A DNA stretch of 64,000 bases from Trifolium pratense (taxonomy: Eukaryota; Streptophyta; Magnoliopsida; Fabales; Fabaceae): contig NC_060060.1 in the NCBI RefSeq assembly GCF_020283565.1, positions 2,232,001 through 2,296,000 on the forward strand. The letters run 5' to 3'. Below the pieces are notes generated by a model. The model was given only the letters and a program-made list of their open reading frames with translations, ran no database searches and was not told where the DNA came from. Within the stretch, counting starts at the first letter, position 1, and every line of letters starts with the position of its first letter. This document shows positions 42,555 through 52,949 of the stretch, in pieces. The position numbers and the translations under genes are program-made.

Positions 42555-42975
42555 TAAAATATCATTAAAGCCCCCAATAAAACACCATTGGAGGGGAGAG
42601 TCTCGTGATAGCCTTCGAATAAAATTCCAATAGTCGCAACATCTACTTCCACTTGAATAACCATAAAATCCAGTCAGTCTCCACATGCCTCTAGTTGCAT
42701 CCACAATCTCAACATTAATATGGTTCGAAGAAAATTAGTAATACTACATTGAAGTGATGAACGCCATAGAAGGGCCAATCCATCACCTCTCCCTTCTTTA
42801 TCCACAGCAAAACAACAATCAAACAAGTAACGCAACTATTCAATTTTATTGGCGTGAACTAGTGTCTCACAAAGAAAAGTAGCATCCGGATTATAGTACC
42901 GAAATGAGCTAGGTAAAAAATTTTGAAATTGCGCTTGAAGTATCCAGGCCTCGACATTTCCAACTAATTTCGACA
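42536..42975 (-). mobile_element. LINE ORF2 N-terminal (endonuclease) fragment
   Basis: The minus-strand translation in shifting frames gives ISWKCRGLD near 42,968, then GRGDGLALLW, DATRGMWRLTGFYGY, then SRDSPLQWCFIGGFNDILS, the signature blocks of plant L1-type endonuclease. Internal frame changes and a stop show decay. The reverse transcriptase is absent: the fragment ends abruptly at the F-box fragment, so its 3' side was lost, unlike normal 5' truncation. Confidence 0.8.
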
Positions 42976-44136
42976 GACCTTATTAAACAGGTCCGGCCGA
43001 TAAAGCATTCACAGCATACAAGATAACATGCACAAAGAGCCAATCAAAACCACCAAATTAGCTCAATGAAGAAGGTACAAGAAATTGGACTCAGATTGGA
43101 TTGCAACTTGCAAGATATCAACAAAATTGAAACAAAATCAAATTAGAGTGCATTCTTAATTTGAATCAAATACTCGTACCAACTAGGCAGATCTCAAACC
43201 CAATACCCAATAATCCAAGCTGCATTTAGATTGAAACATTCAAAACTCATCAAAAAATCACTACAAGCAGAATCATTAGATCAACCAATTAATACAATAG
43301 TTCAAGGGTATAATCAAGCACACCAAACCAAGATTCAAAACACTCACAAGGATCCTTAATAAATCTTCCTAGGAGAGTACACAAAACACTCACAAGGAAC
43401 CATAGCTGGGCATCCTAGGAGAGAAATCACGATGGCAGAGGGCAACAACGAGGGACCGGCAATGCATTGTATGACGACGATTTTGATGACGTCAAGGTTA
43501 TTTTGACTGTGAAGGTTCAATGGTTGTTATTGTGCAACATCGGGTTGTTGTAACGGAATTTTGATGAGTCATTTCGAAACAACAGGACGGTCAGGCATAG
43601 TATGAAAACGGGGAGATACTTTTGTCCTAAAATAAGGAAGTAAACCAACATATTGTAACAGGAGTGATAGATACTTGAGCCCCTTAACCATTTGGTCCTA
43701 TTTAGATCCTGACCGGTGCTTATGGAGAAACATTTGTTGAAATAGGTCAACCCCTTCGATCTTAATTACCTCGAGGGGATATGTAAAATTGTGTCCCTCT
43801 TCCGAAGAAGCTAAAAAAAATCAGTAATTAAATAAAAAGTGTATTTTGAAAAAAATATATTAAATATATCTACAAATAATAAATAAGATTTTTTGTTTTT
43901 GTTTTTGTTTTTTTGTTTATGATGATGTTGAAGGTCAAATCCAAGATCACTCTAATACTAGTCAAACCCCTCACAATTAGAATTTAAAAGTAATCAAAGG
44001 CTAACCAATAATTGTTATTTAAACCAAGTAAACACTAATAATAGAAGGAAAATGCCGACGAGTGTCCCGAAACACTCTTTAAGCATCTTAAATAGCAATT
44101 TTTGTGAAATTTTTATGGAATTGTGTAGAATCAACA
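42976..44136. other. Intergenic stretch, nothing firm
   Basis: No supported gene. A short imperfect duplication of about 46 bp occurs at 43,336-43,430 (AAAACACTCACAAGGA ... TCCTAGGAGAG twice). The 43,000-43,300 stretch could be the 5' region of the LINE but carries no diagnostic motif. Confidence 0.35.
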
Positions 44137-44374
44137 TATAAGAATCAAAGAAGGAAGATAAAGTAGAAGTAACTTGAATTTGTTCTAGAAGCTTTTAGTT
44201 AGAGTTGGTTGTAACTATCAAAATTAGTTGTAACTAACTTTTAACTACTTTTCCCGCCTTTTTCTCTTTTCATCTTGTATATAAATCAGTGTGTGATGCA
44301 ATAACAAACTATGAGATCATTCTATCTCTTTCACAAAGTTTCTTAAGCTTCTTTCTTTCAATGTTAATTCATCA
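44137..44374 (+). repeat. Copia element 1, 5' LTR
   Basis: 238 bp ending TTCATCA, with a TATATAAA box at 44,278-44,285. No primer-binding site follows: coding sequence for the integrase C-terminus begins within a few bases. Confidence 0.8.
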
Positions 44375-44376
44375 CT

Positions 44377-46419
44377 AATCTTGATTTGAATGTTTTGAAA
44401 GTTTTTGGTAGTTTAGTTTATGCATCTACCCTTCAAAATCACAGAACTAAGTTTGCTTCTCGAGCAAGAAAATGTATTTTTCTGGGCTATAAAATTGGCA
44501 TGAAAGGGGTTGTCCTTTTTGACATCAATACTAGAGAAATTTTAGTGTCAAGAAATGTCACTCATCATGAAAATATCTTCCCATATCATAATCACAAAAA
44601 CTCTCCAACAAATTGGTCTTATTATCCATCATCTCATAATAACCCTGATTCCCTTACTTCTACATATATTAGATCACCTCCACCTTCCTCCTCTCCACCT
44701 TCAACCCCTCTCCCTTCATATACTACCATTACTCCATTGATTTCTACTTCACCCTCTGTACCTTTACATAATAGCAGACCTCACAGAAATAAGCATGCAC
44801 CTTTTCACTTGAAGGACTATGTCTGCAATTCATCTACTGAATCACTGGTTCCAAACTCCTCAGGTACTTCTTATCCCATTTCTCATTCTCATACTTTTGA
44901 ATTTTTGTCTCCTTCACACAAACTTTTTTCTGTGTCACTCACAAACACTACTGAGCCTAAGACCTATGTTGAGGCTTGTAAGTCACCAGCTTGGATCACT
45001 GCTATGAACACTGAATTGGATGCATTAAGTAAAAATCAAACTTGGACTTTGGTTGATCTTCCTCCACATATTAAACCAATTGGCTGCAAGTGGGTATATA
45101 AAATCAAACATAAGGCTGATGGTAACATTGAAAGGTATAAGGCAAGGCTTGTAGCAAAGGGTTATACACAAATTGAAGGTATTGACTACTTTGATACTTT
45201 CTCATGTGGCAAAACTCACTACAGTCAGGTTATTCCTTGCCCTCCATTTACAGTTGGCACATTCATCAGCTTGACGTCAATAATGCTTTCCTTCATGGTG
45301 AGCTTCAAGAGGCTGTCTACATGCAGGTTGTAGGGGGTAACATGTGCTAAACCAAATCAAGTTTGTAAGCTGAAGAATAGTCTATATGGCCTTAAACAAG
45401 CCAGCAGGAAATTGTATGAAAAACTATCTACTCTTTTTATTCATGAAGGATACAGCCAATCCTATTCTGATTACTCATTGTTTACAATGAAAAATGGATT
45501 AGTTTTCATAGTTATACTAGTTTATGTTGATGACATTATAGTTACTGGTACTAGCATGATTGAAATCAATAGGATAAAAAATATTCTAGATTTGAATTTC
45601 AAAATCAAAGATCTTGGAATTCTTAAGTATTTTATGGGATTGGAAGTTGCACACTCAAAACAAGGCATCGCTATATCTCAGAGAAAGTATTGTCTAGACT
45701 TACTACAAGATACTGGCCTGTTGGGTTCCAAACTTGTTAGCACACCACTTGATCCTTCAATCAAGCTACATCAAGACAGTGGGGAACCTTATGCAGACAT
45801 TACTCAATATAGAAGATTAATTGGAAGGCTTCTATATTTGAACACTACTAGACCTGATATTACTTTTGCAACACAACAGTTAAGTCAATTTCTCCACGCT
45901 CCAACCATCACACATTACAATGCAGCTTGTAGGGTTTTGAGATATTTGAAACAAAATCCAGGATGGGGACTCTTATTTCCTAGAAATTCAGAGATTCAAT
46001 TATTGGGCTATGCAGATGCTGATTGCGCTGGTTGTGTTGATAGTAGAAAATCAACTACTGAATATTGTTTTTTCTTAGGTGCTTCACTCATTTCATGGAA
46101 GGCTAAGAAACAAAATACAGTAGCAAGGTCATTATTTGAAGCTGAATATCGAGCATTGTCTTCTGCTACTTGTGAATTGCAGTGGCTCCTCTACTTACTA
46201 AAAGATCTCAACATCACAAGCACAAGACAACCAACACTTTACTGTGATAGTCAAAGTGCAATACACATTGCATCCAATCATGTTTTCCATGAACGGACAA
46301 AGCATCTGCAAATAGACTGTCACTTGATAAGGGAGAAGATTCAAAAGGGAATACTAAAGCTTATACACATTTCTACCAATGAACAATTGGCAGACTTCTT
46401 GACCAAGCCATTGTGTTGA
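44377..46419 (+). pseudogene. Copia element 1 pol remnant (IN C-term, RT, RNase H)
   Basis: Integrase C-terminal sequence (VFGSLVYASTL) starts almost directly after the 5' LTR; gag, protease and the integrase core are deleted. RT follows with CKWVYKIKHKADG and YKARLVAKGYTQ, then the frame breaks at about 45,208 (FDTFS, where the family has FSPV), with further shifts to about 45,411. The second open part (45,412-46,419) has YVDDIIVTG, RNase H with EAEYRALSSATCE and the closing LADFLTKPL. Non-functional. Confidence 0.85.
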
Positions 46420-46489
46420 CCAAAATTCAAATACTTCATATCTAAGTTGAACTTGCTTGACATATACCACAATTCAACTTATGGGAGGG

Positions 46490-46728
46490 TATTAGAATCA
46501 AGGAAGGAAGATAAAGTAGAAGTAACTTGAATTAGTTCTAGAAGCTTTTAGTTAGAGTTGGTTGTAACTATCAAAGTTAGTTGTAACTAACTTTGAACTA
46601 CTTTTCCCGCCTTTTTCTCTTTTCATCTTGTATATAAATCAGTGTGTGATGCAATAACAAACTATGAGATCATTCTATCTCTTTTACAAAGTTTCTTAAG
46701 CGATCTTTCTTTCAATGTTAATTCATCA
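46490..46728 (+). repeat. Copia element 1, 3' LTR
   Basis: 239 bp, preceded by a purine tract ATGGGAGGG at 46,481-46,489. It matches the 5' LTR with about 3% divergence. Confidence 0.8.
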
Positions 46729-48710
46729 CTTTAACACGACATATTGAAAATTAAAATGTTTCACTTTTCGAATAAAAATTTTTTTTAAATGAAATCCTTA
46801 AAGAGTATTCGGGGCATTTATCAAGATCCATACTATCTTATTAGTTTTAACCATGTTGTAAATTTTGTATCATTCGTTGTAATTTCACTAAAAAAATATA
46901 TATAGAAAGAATCTATATATATATATATATCTATTACAATATAAGAAAACTAATGACAATGGTAAAATCAGTTTTGCCCTTGCTTAATAAAATGCCACCT
47001 GTCCTTTTGAAGGGTATTTTGAGTCCAAAAATTAAGTAATGTAACCAGATCTCTGCCTAACCAAGCCATATTGCTGGCTAACTAAGCCAAATAGCTATTT
47101 TGAGAGACAAAATACCACTTTATTGCAAGCCATGGTTCCACTTAAACTATACCAATTGGATTTCAATTTGTGGCTTTATGTCACATCACAGTTGGACAAA
47201 ACTTCCTTTTCATCAAAGTGGAGGCAAACTTTCAAATTCAAAATTCAAATCAAAAAGTTGATATATCATTTATCTCTCCTCATTCTTTCTTCTACCTTTA
47301 ACTCTTCACTCTCTTGCTTTTTCTTATTCATATTTTGTGGTATTCTCCATTCTACTAATATCCTTTTTTTTTTTTTTTGTGTTTTGTAGAAAAAATAAAA
47401 GGCATTCATCTCTATCTAACAACAACAAGAATATACTCATCTCAATCCAACAACAACGCGAGTAAGTTCATCTCTATCTAATGACAACAACAACATGGGT
47501 ATGTAGATGAAACTCAATTTTCTTCATTCTTTTTTCTATCATATCATGTTTATGATTTTTTTTTTCTTGAACTTCATCACAGCCGAATAAATATCTGAAG
47601 ATCAAACACATGTATGAAGGTATGAAAATCAAACTCATTTTTGTTATCTTCCAATTCTTTTTTGAACTTCATTCTTTTATTCTATGTTAAAATCTTTTTC
47701 TGTGTTCTCTGAACTCATAAAAATATTCTCTACTTTTATTAATAAAAAAAATGTGATGTTACACAAAATTAAACAAAGAACAATTTGATTTTAAACACTC
47801 TTTAGGTAGACTAAAAAATATGTCTCATTCATTAAAAAAAACATAAAATCCAAAATATAATTGTATGTAAATAAAAAAACAGATTTAAACATAAACTAAA
47901 ATATACCGAGTAATACCATTCAAAACATTAAAAATCACCACATCATCATTTTTGTAATTTTATTAGATTAGATCGATAACAAAAAAAATAGAAAAGGATA
48001 CGGAGAGAGGAACATTGGCTACAATGATGCAGTATAGTTTAATTTTTCATTTTGTAACTATTTAATATCATATATTTGATATGATTTGTCATGTATGGTA
48101 GTATAATACTACACAGTAGACAGTTGGAGTACAAAATATGAGGAAGAACAAATAAGAGGAAGAATAGAACATCGTTAAAAGAACAATAGCAAAGGTAAAA
48201 GTTTAGAAAAAATAAAACATCCAGTTATATGCTTATGCTATATTCTTCAATGAATTTTCATTTACATTGTTTAAATTTTCTTTCTCTTCTTTAGTTTAGA
48301 AAAATAAAACAGATGAAAGATACACAATAATCAATAATGGATTAAAGTTTTGGGAGACTGTGAGTACTATTCTGTTTTGTGGATCTCAAGAGAGTTGTAC
48401 ACATTTTAATATGATATAAAAGTAGTAATCAAGATCAAGTACAGCTTGCAAGCTGTACAACTGTATGAAGATCAAGATCATTTACACAATTTAATATGAT
48501 AAAAGAGTAGTAATCAAGTACAAAAGTACAACTTGCACATTAAAAAAAGTAGTGAAATGAAATATAAAGAACAATATTTTAATAAATATGATAATACTTA
48601 TTTTAATAAATATGAAATAAAGAACAGTTTGAAAAAAAAAAATAGATCAAATAAAAAATATAAAAATGTGGTGTTTTACAAAACAAAGAACAGGTTGAAT
48701 TTTTTTTTTT

Positions 48711-48961
48711 TTCACTTTTATTGGTTCTTAGAAAGTACAAATATGTGTTATTCACGAAAAAACATAAAATCCAAATATAATCTTTTCTAAACCAAACAAA
48801 AAAAAAACAGATCTAAAAAAAATACATACACTTTTTTTTTCTTCACTTTTATTGGTTTTTAGAAAGTACAAATATGTGTTATTCACGAAAAAACATAAAA
48901 TCCAAATATAATCTTTACTAAATCAAACAAAAAAAACAGATCTAAAAAAAATACATACACA
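48711..48961. repeat. 131-bp tandem duplication
   Basis: Two copies offset by 131 bp: each runs from TTCACTTTTATTGGTT through AGTACAAATATGTGTTATTC and ACAGATCTAAAAAAAATACA. A more diverged third relative lies at about 47,820-47,895. Confidence 0.8.
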
Positions 48962-49525
48962 TTTTCCAGCCTATGCAAAAAATTGATATCCAAACCCTGA
49001 TTTTTTTGTTGTTGTCATTGTTGTTGCATGTCTTAAAGAAGTGAAGAGGAAGACAACAAAGACGATGTGTTTTCCGGCCAAAGATTGTATTTCTCGGCGT
49101 GGTGGTCACCGACGAAGTGCTCAAATCTTGATATTTTCTTTATGGGTTTTGTAGAGGAGATGGAGGAGTGTCTTTATATGGTGATGGTTTTTCAAAGATG
49201 TTGTATGGGTGGTCAAGATCTAGCAAAAAGGTGGCGGTTAGAATATTAAAAAATGTCTCCAATCTGAAAATAAATTTGATAGAAGAATAGAGGATAATGA
49301 GAGGATGAAGATGATGATGGTTGAACAACCAAACAAGGTCTAAAACATATTGAAGGAGGTTGTGTGGGTGCTGGGCGGCTAGGGTTTTCAGAGGGGAGAG
49401 AGGTTCTTTAAAAAAAATTGATGAAGAGAGAGAAAGAAAAGAGTAAATGATTGGTGAGAGATTTAATGTTAAACTTAAAAAATTGACTCATTTGTCTGTC
49501 AAAATTCACAAACAAAAGAAAAAGT

Positions 49526-49527
<2 letters not shown>

Positions 49528-49598
<71 letters not shown>
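49528..49598. repeat. (AAT)n microsatellite
   Basis: About 24 uninterrupted AAT units. The poly-Asn and poly-Ile frames that cross it are artefacts. Confidence 0.97.
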
Positions 49599-49599
<1 letters not shown>

Positions 49600-50098
49600 G
49601 GTTTGTGTTGGGTAATGAATTTTTGGGCTTCGGCTGCAAAATTGGTCTCTTCTCATCAAATAATTGGACTTCACTTTAATTATCTTTTTACAAAATAATT
49701 TTTTTTAATTGATAGGTAAAAACCTATTTTAGTATTTTTAAATAAGTAAAAAATTATTTTTGTATTTTTAAGAAAATAAATCATAGACTAAAAATATACT
49801 ATTATTCAAAAAATTAAACAAGGGACAAAGTAATATTATTAATTTATACACGGGAAATATTTGTAATAAATAAGTGATAAAAAAAATTTGCTTAAAAAAA
49901 AGTGATAAATTTTTTAAATACAAGAAACATTTATCTATAATTTATAATGAACTAATACGGGAAACACATAACTATAATATACTAAATAAAGTATATATTG
50001 GAAGAAAATATATCATCATATATATATTGGACAAATTATATTACTCATTCATAAAACTAATAACAATTTTAAAATAACTATCATATATATTAAATTAA

Positions 50099-50494
50099 GG
50101 CTTAATTAGTCTATTGGCCCCTTAAAGACATTTTAAGTTTCACAATGGTCCCTTAAAGAAAAAAAGGTCCGGAAACATCTGTTTCTCACATTGGTTCTTT
50201 CCGTCAATTTTTTACAAAAAACGTTAGTTTTAGTTGACTTAATTGTGGATGTCATTAAGTGTAAGTGTTCAACCAAAAACCTTATTAATTTTCAAAATTT
50301 TAACAATTGAAATTTTTTGTTATATTTGGAGTTAAAATTTAACAGAAATGACAAATATGACAAACATATATGTCTTTAAGGGATCAATACGGGCCTTTTT
50401 TTTTCTTCAAAAGATCAATCCGGACCTTTTTTTTCTTTAAGGGACCATTGTGAAACCTAAAATATTTTTAAGGGACCAATAGACTATTTAAGCC
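50099..50494. mobile_element. Mutator-like MITE with perfect 9-bp TSD
   Basis: The 396-bp element starts GGCTTAATTAGTCTATTGG and ends with the inverted CCAATAGACTATTTAAGCC; the arms include CCCTTAAAGA...GGTCCGGA and its inverse. Exact 9-bp repeats TTAAATTAA flank it at 50,090-50,098 and 50,495-50,503. It lies inside the Helitron. Confidence 0.85.
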
Positions 50495-51702
50495 TTAAAT
50501 TAATCATACATGGGACAAATTATACTACTGACTCATAATACTGATTAAATAAATTTATAGTTTTTTCAATTTTTATTAGCAAAGTGTAACTTCTAAAAAT
50601 ATCGGCGTAACGTGAAACAAATTGTTGGTGATGAAAAATTTAAATTAACTATTATACAGGAAACAAGGTATTTGGTTATGAAAAACGTATATTAACTATA
50701 ATATACGGGGAAGATGTTGTTGTTGATGAAAAAATTATTAACTATTATATACAAAGAACAAATTGTTGTTGATGAAATTTTTTAATTAACTATTATATAC
50801 GGGGAACAAATTGTTGCTCATGAAAATTTTAAATGATTTGAGGACAAGTTTCTTGAAAATATTATACACCAAGAACAAGTTGTTGCTCAAAACCTAAATG
50901 TGTCATTATTAGTTTGAATTTTGCCTCTACATTGTTCAGTACTTAGACAACTAGAATTTGGAATTCAATTCAAGTTTCGTGTGTTTAAAATATAAGTTGT
51001 AATGGATTGGTTGACAATGACATTTTAATCAACAATGTTGTGCTCATGTATGTTTATTTTGATACCTACTTTAGGTTATGCAAGCAAATGTATGTTAAGA
51101 AAATGTTATCAATGTCTACTTAATTAAAATCTGCTTTTTATCAAATTACTATGTTAATGAAATAATTTCTTTATTAAATCTGATATCGAAAAGTGTGACT
51201 TAAAAAAAAAATCAGCGTAACGTTACGACCCGTGCGATAGCACGGGTATATCGCTAGTATACTATATAAAGAGAATACATAAGTTTTGCTGTGTATTTTT
51301 CATAATACCAACAATACCCTTGATTTTTTTAGCAGCAGAAATATTTTATTAACAAACTGCCCATAACATAAGACATTTTTTTTTGTACATAAGACACAGG
51401 CTGATGCGGAACGCGCCTGTCTGACCTGCTAGTATAAGATAAATACAATAGAAAGATGAAATGGTTAAAATAGGAACAAATCAAATTGTGTGTCAAAAAA
51501 AAAAAGAACAAATCAAATTAAGGTAGTTTGATATGCTTAATACAAGGGACTGGACCCTTATAGATAGAAATATGGTGAATTTGCTTAAAAAAAGTTTTTT
51601 TTCTACTTAAAAAAAGACATGCCATATATAGGTATAAATAAAAATAAATAAAATAAATTATTAAATATGTAGAAAAATAAAAAAATAAAAGACAATCTAA
51701 GA

Positions 51703-52881
51703 CAGTGTTTTAAAAACCGGACCGGACCGGCCGATCGGACCGGTCAGACCGTAAACCGGAGGATCACCGAGTTGGTTCGCTAAATGGACCGGTCATGTTA
51801 TCGAACCGGTGCGAACCGGTCAAAACCGGAAAACCGGCGACTCGGCGGTTTTGGTAACCCGGCCGGTTTAATTGCATATTTTAAAAAAGAAAGAGAAAAA
51901 AAGTAGAAAGAAAACAGTTTGAGAGTCAAAACATGGATAGAAGAAATGAAATAGAAACTGAGATGAAAACAGATCTAGAAGAAATTAAATAGAAACAAAG
52001 AAAGTGAAGATTGAAACTGTAACATAGATTAATCTTGTAATTTTAGAGTCAAAATTCTCTTTGTTTCATGATGATTTTATTACTTCTCATAAGTATAATG
52101 ATGTATGTTATGGGAACATAAGTAGAAACAAGGAAGAGAAAAGTGAAGAAGAAAACTGATGGACCAGAAGAAGTGGTAGGCGGCTACAAGAATAATAATG
52201 ATTATTAGGGTTGTATGACTTATCTCAATTGGTGGTTTTATGTCATGGCCATTGGGTTCTTTTCTTTAGGCCCATATATTATTTTTTAAGCAAAGCCCAT
52301 ATACAATAATGAGAGAAGTGGGTATTGAGTTGACTTATATTACTGTTCTTTTTTATTAGAATGAGTACTATTCTAATACTCACACTTATCATTGAATTTT
52401 CTTTATAATAGAACGTGGGGATATTTAAAGTTTTAAACCATAGAGTGGGAGAAATTTAAACCATTATTAGGGAGAAACAAATTACTTAAAAACTTGCTCA
52501 ACTTTCTTACACCATCTACTTTTTTATTAAAATAAATTAGAAAATAGAAATGACTTTATTCAAAACTTATTTGTATTTGTATTTTATTTTGTACTATATT
52601 ATTGTAAGTATAATGACAATGTTTAAAATTTGAATTTAAAGAATAAACTTGTAAAATTATGACATTTTAAAATTTTCATAATTTTTTAGAGTGTGAGTCA
52701 TCCGGTTCGACTAGTTTATTAACTATATAGTTTTATTATAGATACCGGTTTATTCAACCGGTTTATCCGGTTTTATCCGGTTTAGTCGTGCGGTTTGACC
52801 AGTGGCCCAGTGGTTCGACCAATGAACCAATGAACCAATACTCTTACCGGTTTGATGACCGGTCCGGTTTTTAAAACACTG
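51703..52881. mobile_element. Non-autonomous hAT-like element
   Basis: Perfect terminal inverted repeats of at least 20 bp beginning CAGTGTTTTAAAAACCGG at both ends, with subterminal ACCGG repeats. An exact 8-bp duplication ATCTAAGA flanks it (51,695-51,702 and 52,882-52,889), the size for hAT transposons. The 1,179-bp element has no transposase. It ends 68 bp before the first Met of F-box gene 3. Confidence 0.9.
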
Positions 52882-52917
52882 ATCTAAGATCTTCAAAAAA
52901 AAAAAGACAATCTAAGA

Positions 52918-52925
52918 TATAAATA
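52918..52925 (+). promoter_or_regulatory. TATA-like box before F-box gene 3
   Basis: TATAAATA lies only 24 bp before the ATG at 52,950. If it is the working TATA box, transcription would start near 52,950 and the next Met, at 52,998, would be used. Confidence 0.4.
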
Positions 52926-52949
52926 CTGTAAACCCTAAAATCATCCGCA

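Larger units (their letters stand above)
44137..46728 (+). mobile_element. Internally deleted Ty1/copia retrotransposon
   Basis: LTRs at 44,137-44,374 and 46,490-46,728 enclose the 3' half of pol only. The LTRs differ at about 8 positions in 238 (roughly 3%), so it is older than the other two LTR elements. Neither LTR begins with a clean TG (TATAAG, TATTAG), and I found no target duplication (flanks CAACA and CTTTA). Confidence 0.85.
46930..51257 (+). mobile_element. Non-autonomous Helitron, ~4.3 kb
   Basis: The 5' end TCTATTACAATATAAG is preceded by A; the 3' end has a perfect 8-bp hairpin ACCCGTGC-GATA-GCACGGGT (51,228-51,247), six bases, then CTAG at 51,254-51,257 followed by T. These are the hallmarks of Helitrons inserted between A and T. 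There is no Rep/helicase ORF, so it is non-autonomous. It contains a 131-bp duplication, an AAT microsatellite and a MULE MITE. Confidence 0.7.
46912..51432 (+). mobile_element. Outer mini-Helitron split by a larger Helitron
   Basis: The left piece starts A|TC at 46,912 within a TA-rich run; the right piece (51,258-51,432) begins TATACTATATAAAG, a typical Helitron 5' region, and ends with a hairpin (ACAGGC...GCCTGT at 51,396-51,420) followed by CTAG|T at 51,429-51,432. Removing the inner element 46,930-51,257 restores a ~193-bp Helitron with A and T flanks. The nesting model is inference from the ends. Confidence 0.5.

Noticed and set aside
49408..49698. Poly-Ile and poly-Asn frames
   Set aside because: Produced by the (AAT)n microsatellite.
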